33,104 bases of DNA from Pseudomonadota bacterium (GTDB lineage: Bacteria > Bdellovibrionota > Bdellovibrionia > Bdellovibrionales > Bdellovibrionaceae). The notes under the pieces were generated by a model. The model was not told the origin of the DNA. It ran no database searches and saw nothing but the letters and a program-made list of their open reading frames with translations. This document shows, in pieces, positions 1 to 7,040 of the stretch. Location: the NCBI GenBank assembly GCA_021300175.1, contig JAJTIC010000009.1, forward strand, positions 1-33,104, written 5' to 3'. Position 1 is the first letter of the stretch. The number at the start of each line of letters is the position of its first letter. The position numbers were made by a program, and so were the translations under genes.

Positions 1-2
1 GC

Positions 3-932
3 CAGTTCAAGTTCATCGACAGGACTTTTAATCTGAGCCCCTCCACGAGCACAAAAATTCTGCGCTTCTTTTTGGATCGGATTCACTTAAATCTGTTCCT
101 GCACTTTGAAATGGTTCCTGACCGTCTCCCCCAAGAACTGCGTGAACTCATCACTCAGTTTCCTCAAGGAAGCTTACAGTTTGAAATCGGCATTCAGACC
201 TTCAATCCAGAGGTCGCAAAAAATGTGTCACGCAAGAATGATCTCGTGAAAGTCCGTGAAAATTTCGAGTTTCTGAGAACCAAAACCGGAGTGCACACCC
301 ATGCAGATCTTATTGTCGGTCTTCCCGGCGAAAATCTGAGCTCCTTCGGGCAAGGCTTTGACGAACTCGTTCGTCTGGGGCCTCAGGAAATTCAAGTCGG
401 TATTTTAAAAAGGCTCAAAGGAACTCCGATTGTTCGTCATGAGAAAACTTTTCAGCTCAACTATTCCACAAAAGCTCCCTATCAGATCTTGAGCACGAAA
501 GATGTGTCAGCCTACGAAATTCAATTGATGGTTCGTTTTGCGAAGTACTGGGATCTGATTTCAAACAGTGGGCAATTTCCAAGAACTTCTAGCTTCTTGA
601 AAAACCAAGCTTCTGCATTTCAAGAATTTTCTCAGCTCACAGATTTCCTTTATCACCGTTTGGGTCGTATTCATGGAGTGCCGCTGCTGAAATATGCTGA
701 ACTGCTGTTTGAATATCTCAAATGTGTCCATCAGCTCAGTGAAGACAAAGCTCGAGAGATACTCTTCTTTGACTATTGTCAAATGGGAAGCAGGACCCCT
801 CCTCACTTTCTCAGATCTCCAAAGATCAAGACTAGCTTTCAAGAAGTCTCCAATCATAACCTGAACTTAGCAATACCTCCGCGACAACGGAGGCATTTAC
901 AAGGAGCTCAGAAAAATCATGGAGTGGACTAA
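3..932 (+). CDS. B12-binding-type radical SAM protein, 5'-truncated by window edge
   Basis: Partial gene: the frame is already open at base 3 and ends in TAA at 932, giving about 309 residues. The first visible residues read QFKFIDRTFN, matching the [KF]-[VF]-DRTFN segment of B12-binding radical SAM enzymes. Further on come an FEIGIQTFNPEV segment, typical of radical SAM barrels, and HADLIVGLPGE. The last ~120 residues, with KDVSAYEIQLMVRFAKYWD and an FPRTSSFL segment, resemble the DUF4080 tail of that family. The cobalamin-binding domain and the CxxxCxxC cluster motif would lie upstream, outside the window. The substrate is unknown. The end overlaps the next gene by 14 bases, suggesting translational coupling. 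Family assignment is good; exact function is not known. Confidence 0.85.
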   Translation, partial: QFKFIDRTFNLSPSTSTKILRFFLDRIHLNLFLHFEMVPDRLPQELRELITQFPQGSLQFEIGIQTFNPEVAKNVSRKNDLVKVRENFEFLRTKTGVHTHADLIVGLPGENLSSFGQGFDELVRLGPQEIQVGILKRLKGTPIVRHEKTFQLNYSTKAPYQILSTKDVSAYEIQLMVRFAKYWDLISNSGQFPRTSSFLKNQASAFQEFSQLTDFLYHRLGRIHGVPLLKYAELLFEYLKCVHQLSEDKAREILFFDYCQMGSRTPPHFLRSPKIKTSFQEVSNHNLNLAIPPRQRRHLQGAQKNHGVD

Positions 933-1713
933 TTTTCTTACACAGTTATTGCTGAGTCTGAGTGCTTGCTTTCTTGGGATGTCAGCCGTTTATGCCTGGG
1001 CCACTAAGTACAATTTCTACTCTTCTGTTGATGTAGCCTGGTCCTATGGGTTTAGCTTTTTGGCAATTCTTTACTTGATTCAAGCCCAAACTCAATCTTT
1101 GAAACTCATGGTCCTTTGCTCGATGATGATCCTGTGGAGCTGGCGTTTAGGCACCCATTTGATCATGCGCCTTGCCAAACATTATCCTGAGGAAGATGGC
1201 AGGTATCATGAGCTAAAACAGCGCTGGGCCACAAAGCTTCACTTCATGTTCTTTGGTTTCTTTATGCTTCAAGCGGCCAGCATTGCTATTTTGGGATCGC
1301 CTCTGATTTTTGTTTCAGCAGATCCTGAGCAAAGTCTTGGAGGTTTTGAAATTGCTGGTATGATTCTGTGGATATTGGGATGGATGGGGGAATCCATCGC
1401 CGATAGACAGCTGGCGCAGTTTAAAATGGATCCTTCTAACAAAAGCAAAGTGTGCCAGGTAGGGCTCTGGAGATATTCACGCCATCCTAATTACTTTTTT
1501 GAATGGGTGATTTGGGTCTCTTACTTTGTTTATGCTAGCGGATCTCCGTGGGGTTGGATCACGATTTGCTGCCCTCTGATCATGCTTTATTTACTTTTCA
1601 AAGTGACAGGAATTCCAGAAACCGAAAAGCAGTCTCTACGAAGTCGCCCTCTTGAATACAAAAAATATCAAGGGACGACTTCCGTCTTTGTGCCCTGGTT
1701 TACTAAAAAATAA
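919..1713 (+). CDS. DUF1295 / steroid 5-alpha-reductase-like membrane protein
   Basis: A 264-residue polytopic membrane protein with roughly six hydrophobic segments. The C-terminal part has the family signature GLWRYSRHPNYFFEW (about residues 183-197), which in isoprenylcysteine methyltransferase and steroid-reductase relatives forms the cofactor-binding region. DUF1295 members are predicted NAD(P)H-dependent reductases or methyltransferase-like enzymes acting on lipids; the substrate here is unknown. The ATG lies inside the 3' end of the radical SAM gene and is preceded by AAGGAGCTC at 900-908, so the two are probably one operon. The next gene converges on it with no spacer. Confidence 0.85.
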   Translation: MEWTNFLTQLLLSLSACFLGMSAVYAWATKYNFYSSVDVAWSYGFSFLAILYLIQAQTQSLKLMVLCSMMILWSWRLGTHLIMRLAKHYPEEDGRYHELKQRWATKLHFMFFGFFMLQAASIAILGSPLIFVSADPEQSLGGFEIAGMILWILGWMGESIADRQLAQFKMDPSNKSKVCQVGLWRYSRHPNYFFEWVIWVSYFVYASGSPWGWITICCPLIMLYLLFKVTGIPETEKQSLRSRPLEYKKYQGTTSVFVPWFTKK

Positions 1714-2412
1714 TTAGTTATAAGAGTACTCAATTTCGACGGCTTGGGTTTCACCTTTGTCCGTCTGAAGATTGGACAGACCTTTATAGTAAATCATTCG
1801 TTTACTTTTGATATCGTATCGAACATCTAATTTGGGTGCGAAAAGTCTCAAAAACCAATTTTTGATATGGACTTCAATGTAAGCAACCCCGTCAACTTCA
1901 CGCACGAGCTCCATTTCGAAATCGTAATATTCAAGTTTTCCAGGAATCATAAACTTCAGTGGGATTTTCTTTCTCTTCACCAGCTCATCGTAGTTCTGTT
2001 GAAGATAATAAAACAAACCCTGACAGCCTACTGTCAATGCTGGTGATGCTTTATCGATCGTTAAAGTCTTTGTTTCTTCAGATTTTCCTTTGTCCTGGCT
2101 AAATAGGACCAACTGACCATTTTCATATCTGATTCCATGTCGGTGACCTGTGCGCTTGTCCTCGAAGAAGTGTGCAGGAGCTGACAAGGAATCTTTAAAC
2201 TCGGAGTCAATCACGGCAATCACTTCACCCGACCTGCGGGTATACTCTGTTCTTGCTCGAACAATCTGCCCCCCGGCGCCGTAATCTGACATGTGGTTCT
2301 CTAGATAGACCACTTGCCCGTCTTTTTTGGCAACGGACTTAATAGAACTTTTAAGCTGAGCAGCACTGACTTGCCCAAAGCAGAGGATTAGAAAACCTAA
2401 ACCAATTTTCAT
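1714..2412 (-). CDS. Secreted protein of unknown function
   Basis: A 232-residue protein with an N-terminal signal peptide: Lys2, a hydrophobic core to about residue 16, then an A-A cleavage region after VSA. The mature part is rich in alternating polar and hydrophobic residues (for example YDFEMELVREVDGVAYIEVH), which suggests a beta-rich periplasmic fold resembling DUF3108/DUF6134-type proteins. That resemblance is an impression, not a match I can prove. A strong ribosome site GGGGAGG lies 7 bases before the ATG. It abuts the upstream convergent gene and diverges from the hydrolase gene that follows, so the 92-base gap from 2413 must hold promoters for both. No catalytic motif is visible. 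Confidence 0.75.
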   Translation of the reverse strand: MKIGLGFLILCFGQVSAAQLKSSIKSVAKKDGQVVYLENHMSDYGAGGQIVRARTEYTRRSGEVIAVIDSEFKDSLSAPAHFFEDKRTGHRHGIRYENGQLVLFSQDKGKSEETKTLTIDKASPALTVGCQGLFYYLQQNYDELVKRKKIPLKFMIPGKLEYYDFEMELVREVDGVAYIEVHIKNWFLRLFAPKLDVRYDIKSKRMIYYKGLSNLQTDKGETQAVEIEYSYN

Positions 2413-2504
2413 AAGAGGACCTCCCCTTGCAGAATATCAAAACCAGTCGGTGAATCCTAGATTTATCGTGACAACAAGTCATTCCACAAAAGATTCTATG
2501 GCGT

Positions 2505-3533
2505 ATGCTAGACTTCAAGAATCTTTTGCCATTGGAAAAGCCAGCCTGGGCCCCAACCGCTCATGCTCAAACAATTTTAGGGGAACTTCTCCCCACAAAG
2601 ATTTTCGAAAATCGAGGCCGCCAAATGATTGTCAATGTTGGGGCAACGGATCAAATCATTTGCAGACTCTACGAAAATGTCAGCCCCTATGTTTTTATTT
2701 TTGCTCACGGAATTTCAGGCAGTGCCGATAGCAACTATATGCAGAGAATCGGTCTTCAATTGCACCAAGCTGGACACACTGTGATTCTGATGAATCATAG
2801 AAATTGTGGAGAAAGTTTTGGTCTGTCAGTTGAACTCTATCACTCAGGCCGTTCTGATGACTTTGCCCGCCTTGTTTACGACACTCGCCTTCGCTATCCA
2901 AAAAAGAAGGTGGTCTTCATCGGCTTCTCGATGAGCGGGAATACGGTACTCTTGCTTCAGAGTAAAGTCATTCCAACTCAAAAGATCTGGGACCCTGACC
3001 ACTTCGACTCTGTTCAGCAGCAGAAAAAGTATTCAATTGCTGATGCTGCGATCTCGATCAATCCACCGGTCAATCTCTCAAAAAGCGCTAGCAATTTCCG
3101 TGATTTTAATCGATTTTATGAATTTTACTTCCTCGTCGCCATGACCAAAACTGCGAGAGAGCTTCAAAAAAAATGGGAGCTCCCAAAGAACCTCCAACTA
3201 AGTCCTGCAATGAAACTGAATGAATTTGATAACACATTCACTGGTCCCATGAGCGGCTTTGGGGACGCCATGAACTACTATGTTTCGTGCAGTGCGCAGC
3301 CCCATGTTCATAAGATTAATCGACCGACAGCTATACTCAGCGCCAATGATGATCCTTTCATTCTCTCAAAAGATCTTTGGGAGACTCGTTGGTCGGAGTT
3401 CTGCTCACTTCATCTCGAGAATTTTGGTGGACATCTTGGCTACCTTCATAAGTCCAAAATTGATCAGTTTGAGAATCGCTGGATGGATTATGCTATTCAT
3501 GAGATGACCAGCCAACTGATTTCTCAATTGTAA
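2505..3533 (+). CDS. YheT-family alpha/beta hydrolase
   Basis: A 342-residue alpha/beta hydrolase. After the N-terminal P-W-A-P-T-AHAQTI segment typical of YheT relatives come the oxyanion-side FAHGISG, the MNHRNCGES segment, the nucleophile elbow GFSMSGN (about residues 144-150, Ser146 as candidate nucleophile), the acid-loop ANDDPF and the final histidine in FGGHLGY. All three catalytic positions are present. YheT proteins are putative carboxylesterases with unknown substrates. The start is the ATG at 2505; a second ATG at 2498 is out of frame. No strong ribosome site is seen. The 3' end overlaps the opposite-strand methyltransferase gene by 41 bases. Confidence 0.85.
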   Translation: MLDFKNLLPLEKPAWAPTAHAQTILGELLPTKIFENRGRQMIVNVGATDQIICRLYENVSPYVFIFAHGISGSADSNYMQRIGLQLHQAGHTVILMNHRNCGESFGLSVELYHSGRSDDFARLVYDTRLRYPKKKVVFIGFSMSGNTVLLLQSKVIPTQKIWDPDHFDSVQQQKKYSIADAAISINPPVNLSKSASNFRDFNRFYEFYFLVAMTKTARELQKKWELPKNLQLSPAMKLNEFDNTFTGPMSGFGDAMNYYVSCSAQPHVHKINRPTAILSANDDPFILSKDLWETRWSEFCSLHLENFGGHLGYLHKSKIDQFENRWMDYAIHEMTSQLISQL

Positions 3534-4134
3534 TCTGATAGCAATTCTGGCTTCTCTTCAGGTACTTTCTTTCAAAATGAGTCCGCCCAATAAAGCCCGT
3601 TCCTGGATGAATTTCATGCCGATCGATGATCGAAAGTTTCCACTCCTTCTTGGAGTATTCTTGAACTTCTGAAATATATTCGGCCATGTTCGAAGCGAAA
3701 ATAATTTGACCATCATCTTTCAGTACTCTGAGAATCTCAGAAAAAAAGGGCATCCTAATCCATCGCTTGGCAGAATTTTGGGGCTCTGGATTGGGGTAAA
3801 GAAAGTAGATACATTTGAATTGTTTATCGGCAAACTCATGGGTCACCCAACTGATGGCGTTCCCATGAATGGCCGTGATGTTTGTCAGGTGAGAATGCCG
3901 CTCGAGTCTTCTAAAAAATTTTTCACATTTTTCTTGCGTGTGCTCAATGGCCACCAAATGCTCGTGGGGATGACTTTCTGCCCATTTGATAGGATGAAGT
4001 CCCACACCGCAACCAATCTCTAAACTGACGTCAAAGTCTAACGAGTTGAGAGAACCTCGAACTCTATCTTTGGATGGTTTTGGAACAGGATCTCTCTGAA
4101 AAGCTCTCACCATAAAATTCCAAAAATTGCCCAT
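3493..4134 (-). CDS. TrmB-like tRNA (guanine-N7) methyltransferase family protein
   Basis: A class I SAM methyltransferase. It shows the SAM-binding loop LEIGCGVGLHPIKWA, the acidic VAIEHT motif II position and the TrmB-type segment FLYPNPEPQNSAKRW. In standard TrmB the last is close to FPDPWPKxRHxKRR, so this copy keeps the shape but lacks the usual DPW. It may modify tRNA or another target. The start is uncertain: ATG 4134 (used here) and ATG 4113 each have a GGA 5 bases upstream. A longer frame to 4212 would overlap the upstream gene by over 100 bases and is unlikely. It probably follows the DoxX-like gene in one transcript, and its end overlaps the hydrolase gene on the other strand. Confidence 0.75.
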   Translation of the reverse strand: MGNFWNFMVRAFQRDPVPKPSKDRVRGSLNSLDFDVSLEIGCGVGLHPIKWAESHPHEHLVAIEHTQEKCEKFFRRLERHSHLTNITAIHGNAISWVTHEFADKQFKCIYFLYPNPEPQNSAKRWIRMPFFSEILRVLKDDGQIIFASNMAEYISEVQEYSKKEWKLSIIDRHEIHPGTGFIGRTHFERKYLKRSQNCYQITIEKSVGWSSHE

Positions 4135-4487
4135 TTTGTTCCAACAAGAATGAACCAAGGCAAAAAGATTTGCGGAATAAGGATCCAAAATTGCTTTTTC
4201 TGAAAAGTCCATTGAACTGTGAGGATCACAAAAATAACCGCTCCTAAAAATACCAGAGCTAAAGGAACGGCCTTATTGACAAGCAAAGCAAGTCCACAAA
4301 GAACTTGAATCACTTTCACCAGAGACATCAATGGACCAGCATTGTAGAGTCCAGCTAAGAACTGCTCCATGGCTGGTGTCGCTTTCGGCACCGGGAAAAA
4401 ATGGAAAAATCCATTGAGGCCAAAAACAACAAATTGGGCTCCAAGAACCCAGCGGATGACTAATTCAAAGATTTCGATCCAGCTCAT
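4107..4487 (-). CDS. DoxX-like small membrane protein
   Basis: A 126-residue membrane protein with four hydrophobic segments. It begins with WIEIFELVIRWVLGAQFVVFG and has an NGFFHFFP segment, the N-G-x-x-x-F pattern of DoxX/DoxD-like proteins, and a P-x-P-A-T motif typical of that group. DoxX relatives act with thiol oxidases or reductases or in quinone reduction, but this small type has no proven role. The start was set at ATG 4487 because it has GGAGCC 7 bases upstream. The open frame extends 33 codons further without a better signal. The upstream spacer holds two overlapping inverted repeats (4508-4540). The end overlaps the start of the TrmB-like gene. Confidence 0.75.
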   Translation of the reverse strand: MSWIEIFELVIRWVLGAQFVVFGLNGFFHFFPVPKATPAMEQFLAGLYNAGPLMSLVKVIQVLCGLALLVNKAVPLALVFLGAVIFVILTVQWTFQKKQFWILIPQIFLPWFILVGTKWAIFGILW

Positions 4488-4507
4488 GCTACAAGGCTCC
4501 CTGACTT

Positions 4508-4540
4508 TTGACTGAACAGTCAACACCCTCTGTGTTGACT
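4508..4540. promoter_or_regulatory. Overlapping inverted repeats upstream of the DoxX-like gene
   Basis: Two perfect dyads share a central arm. The first is TTGACTG-AA-CAGTCAA (4508-4523). The second is AGTCAACAC-CCTCT-GTGTTGACT (4518-4540, 9-bp arms). Only one of the two could pair in RNA at a time. On DNA they make three TTGACT/AGTCAA boxes in alternating orientation, 20-53 bases before the DoxX-like start. An operator or an RNA switch are both possible; this is inference from symmetry and position. Confidence 0.5.
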
Positions 4541-4615
4541 CTGATAACTTGCAGGTATCCTGGAAGAGTTCCCCAGGAGAGATCAAGATTCGACATTTTG
4601 TAATTTCATTGGTAG

Positions 4616-5173
4616 TTAGGACTTAAAGAGGATCCAGTGATCACTTTTAACTGGATCCTGATTGCAATAAAGCCACTGGTGGCTTTGATAAATCCAGTTG
4701 GTCACGCCTCGTCCTCGGGCGATCACGCAGATTGATTTCCTTTGTGCGATGGTCTTAAGTTTTTCAAGAACGACCTCCACATCTCGCCGAGAACCAAAAT
4801 CATAAATAAAGTAAATATCAGCTTCAGGAATAACAAACTGAGGATCTGAAAGATCCTTTTGCACAAGCTGAAAGCGAGAGCCCTGAAGTGCGAGGACACG
4901 ATTGGCCTCAGTCACTCTTTCTTGGACGAGCTCATATCCATAAAACTGATCTTGAGGTCGAAGTTGATGCAAACAAAGAGCAAGACGGCCATAGCCAGCG
5001 CCTAAATCGACCCAAGTGAGGGGGCCCTGCTCTGCAGGAAACAAATCAAACATTTCTTCAAATTCTGCATAAGGAGTCTGAAAGGACTGAGGATCAAGCC
5101 CCCTCCAGACTTCTTTTTGAGAATGCTCTGACTGAAAAATTTTGTCTTCAACGTCTTTGAGGCAAAACCCCAA
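4616..5173 (-). CDS. Class I SAM-dependent methyltransferase
   Basis: A Rossmann-fold methyltransferase with motif I VDLGAGYGRLAL, an acidic YGYELV at the end of strand 2, and IYFIYDFGSRRDVE as the motif IV region. The C-terminal half ends SDHWILFKS. The substrate is unknown. There is no ATG for this frame. The first usual start is TTG 5173, which has no clear ribosome site. The frame stays open upstream to a TGA at 5225-5227 and contains CTG at 5219-5221, overlapping the upstream gene's stop as CTGA with AAGGTG a few bases before it. The true N-terminus may therefore be 16 residues longer. It lies directly behind the AlkD-like gene and is likely in its operon. Confidence 0.75.
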   Translation of the reverse strand: MGFCLKDVEDKIFQSEHSQKEVWRGLDPQSFQTPYAEFEEMFDLFPAEQGPLTWVDLGAGYGRLALCLHQLRPQDQFYGYELVQERVTEANRVLALQGSRFQLVQKDLSDPQFVIPEADIYFIYDFGSRRDVEVVLEKLKTIAQRKSICVIARGRGVTNWIYQSHQWLYCNQDPVKSDHWILFKS

Positions 5174-5217
5174 TTCATCATCTTTGAGAGCCGAAGCTTG
5201 CTTGTCTTGGCTGTATT

Positions 5218-5985
5218 TCAGATATCACCTTTTCTGTTTTTCTTTCTTAAAAGAACTAGGCTTCGTCTTTGCTTCTCTGAATAAAGCTCAGATGTGGCAA
5301 ACCACGCGACGCTTGAAATTTTCATGAGATTTTTTTTCACAAAAGATCTCTGCTGTTGAGGACTCACTCGATCCACTTCTCGGAGTGACCATCCGACTCC
5401 CCTTTGCACAAAAAAATGAGAATCTTCGATAAGATTCTCAATCATTTTTAAAGCGAGAGAAGCTTTGACCTTCTTTTTCCGAAACCGAGCATAGTAATAA
5501 ATGGAAACTATTGAAAGCCTGCGCAGCCAAGGATTGGAAGATCGGTTCCATTTCTTAAGTACCGACAGGAAGCCCGGATTATTCTCAAGATAATCTGCAA
5601 AAATATCAGAGAGAGTATCACTATGAACCCAGTTGTCGATTTGACCTGATATTTTAAGGAGATCCTGAAGTCGATTCTTTGAGGGCTCCTCTCGAAACAA
5701 GTGAACGAGAGAATAGAGTGCTATCGACCGAACCTCGAAAATCTGTGAGGCTGACCACAAAAGCCTTGCCTCACTCCACGAAAGCTCAAGATCCTTTGCG
5801 ACTATTCTTACCCGTGGTACTGGGTGTCCCCAGAACTCCAAAGAAGACTGTTCGTCTTGCTTTCGAAGCGGATGCCCCTGTGCGCCAAGGTAATTCGCGA
5901 GCAGGCGCGCTTTGGGTGTTGGCCCCTTGAGCAAGACTTTGATGGCTGCGAGAAGCTGTTTTTTGTTTCTTGTCTCGTTTTGCAC
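5218..5985 (-). CDS. AlkD-like DNA alkylation repair protein
   Basis: A HEAT-repeat-like all-helical protein of about 255 residues. It resembles AlkD, a base-excision glycosylase for bulky or cationic alkylated purines. The three catalytic-surface positions known from Bacillus cereus AlkD have counterparts: W-x-x-x-D in NWVHSD (W119, D123), the arginine in NPWLRRLS (R155/R156) and the tryptophan in GVGWSLRE (W199). The N-terminal segment PTPKARLLANYLGAQG is also family-like. The start is set at GTG 5985; the frame extends to a TTG at 6051, but that would run over the ribosome site of the divergent OsmC gene. Function is inferred from conserved residues; similarity to the family is moderate overall. 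Confidence 0.75.
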   Translation of the reverse strand: MQNETRNKKQLLAAIKVLLKGPTPKARLLANYLGAQGHPLRKQDEQSSLEFWGHPVPRVRIVAKDLELSWSEARLLWSASQIFEVRSIALYSLVHLFREEPSKNRLQDLLKISGQIDNWVHSDTLSDIFADYLENNPGFLSVLKKWNRSSNPWLRRLSIVSIYYYARFRKKKVKASLALKMIENLIEDSHFFVQRGVGWSLREVDRVSPQQQRSFVKKNLMKISSVAWFATSELYSEKQRRSLVLLRKKNRKGDI

Positions 5986-6043
5986 ATTTTCGTTTATCTC
6001 TAAACTCTGAGTGTTGCAAACTTTTAACCTACGGGAGGTACAT

Positions 6044-6475
6044 GTGCTCAAGTTTCCTATGATTTTTCCTATTTCTTCGGAAAGTGCGTCTGGAATTCAA
6101 AGTTCCTGGGTCAGTGGAGTTCCCGGCCGTCAGGTTCAATGTGCAATCCCCCCTGAATTTTCAGGCCCTGGTGGCGGCTTTTCGCCGGAAGATCTGTATG
6201 GCATGGCCTTGAACAATTGTTTTGTTGCGACCTTCAAAGTCTATGCGGAAAGAAGTCGCCTGCAATATCAAAACATTAAAATTGATTCTCAGTTAACCGT
6301 GGACCGTGATGAAACGGGTGCCCCAATCATGAAGCATATTGATATGAGAGTTCTTCTTTCGGGGGCCGCGCCCCAGAAGGATTTAGCAGAAAGACTTCTT
6401 CAAAAAACGAGCGAAACTTGCATGGTGTTGAATTCGACGAAAACGACAAAAAAGTTTACTTTCGAACTGCTCTAA
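6044..6475 (+). CDS. OsmC-family protein
   Basis: A 143-residue OsmC/Ohr-fold protein. The FSPEDLYGMALNNCF segment carries the first redox cysteine (C59) and SETCMVLNSTK carries the second (C126), the spacing expected for peroxidatic and resolving cysteines in OsmC-like thiol peroxidases. Known members reduce organic hydroperoxides with lipoyl or thiol donors. The start is GTG 6044, because GGGAGG at 6033-6038 sits 5 bases upstream and an ATG at 6042 is out of frame. ATG 6059 is a less likely alternative. It heads a rightward run with the Nudix and aminopeptidase genes. Confidence 0.85.
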   Translation: MLKFPMIFPISSESASGIQSSWVSGVPGRQVQCAIPPEFSGPGGGFSPEDLYGMALNNCFVATFKVYAERSRLQYQNIKIDSQLTVDRDETGAPIMKHIDMRVLLSGAAPQKDLAERLLQKTSETCMVLNSTKTTKKFTFELL

Positions 6476-6492
6476 TGTGATAGCTTGTCTCA

Positions 6493-7038
6493 ATGGACAA
6501 GCTTCATGAAAAAACCAAAAGTTCTGAGGTCATTCTTAATGGCCGTTTCCTGAAAGTCTGGCGAGATGTTGTTGAGCTTCCCGACGGAAATACTTCCTTT
6601 AGAGAGTACATAAAACATCCAGGAGCAGCCTGCGTAGTTCCTGTTCTTGAAAATGGAAACTTAATTTTAGTTCGCCAATTTCGCTATTCAGTGAAACAAG
6701 TTTTTTACGAATTCCCAGCGGGAAAAAGGGACTTGAAAGAATCCACTTTTGAAACTGCTCATCGTGAGCTGGAAGAAGAAGTCGGATTTAAAGCAACTCA
6801 AATGGAATTTCTCACCAAAATTCATCCAGTGATTGGATACAGTAATGAAGAAATTGATCTGTACTTAGCCACAGGATTGAAGAAGACTCAGCAGCGATTA
6901 GATCCAGGGGAAAGACTGGAGGTCATCGAGATGTCGCCCAAAGAACTCAAACAGTTAATTTTTCAAGGACAAGTCAGTGATGTGAAGACCCAGATCGCTG
7001 CTTTCTGGTTTTTTGATCGCACTTCCATAAGTAGGTAG
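6493..7038 (+). CDS. Nudix hydrolase, ADP-ribose pyrophosphatase-like
   Basis: A 181-residue Nudix hydrolase. The Nudix box is complete: G-x5-E-x7-REL-x-EE-x-G-F, read from GKRDLKESTFETAHRELEEE followed by VGF. Upstream are the GAACVVPVLENGNLILVRQFR strand-turn-strand and an EFPAGK motif, which are typical of ADP-ribose and nucleoside-diphosphate-sugar pyrophosphatases. The GYSNEEIDLYLATGL segment downstream supplies the glutamate-rich region of that subgroup. Likely role: clearance of ADP-ribose or related metabolites in the cytosol. It lies 17 bases after osmC-like and 2 bases before the aminopeptidase gene. Confidence 0.88.
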   Translation: MDKLHEKTKSSEVILNGRFLKVWRDVVELPDGNTSFREYIKHPGAACVVPVLENGNLILVRQFRYSVKQVFYEFPAGKRDLKESTFETAHRELEEEVGFKATQMEFLTKIHPVIGYSNEEIDLYLATGLKKTQQRLDPGERLEVIEMSPKELKQLIFQGQVSDVKTQIAAFWFFDRTSISR

Positions 7039-7040
7039 TT

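Noticed and set aside
873-894. CCTCCG/CGGAGG inverted repeat inside the radical SAM gene end
   Set aside because: Short stem within coding sequence, no T-run, and the downstream gene is translationally coupled; probably chance.
2450-2731. Plus-strand open frame of 93 codons overlapping the YheT-like gene
   Set aside because: It is out of frame with a gene that has a complete catalytic triad, has no ribosome site, and its sequence is low in plausible protein features.
4107-4586. Longer form of the DoxX-like protein starting at 4586
   Set aside because: The extra 33 residues are not membrane-like or family-like, and ATG 4487 has a proper ribosome site.
5679-6019. Frames on both strands within the AlkD-like gene
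   Set aside because: They are shadows; the AlkD-like frame has conserved catalytic-surface residues.
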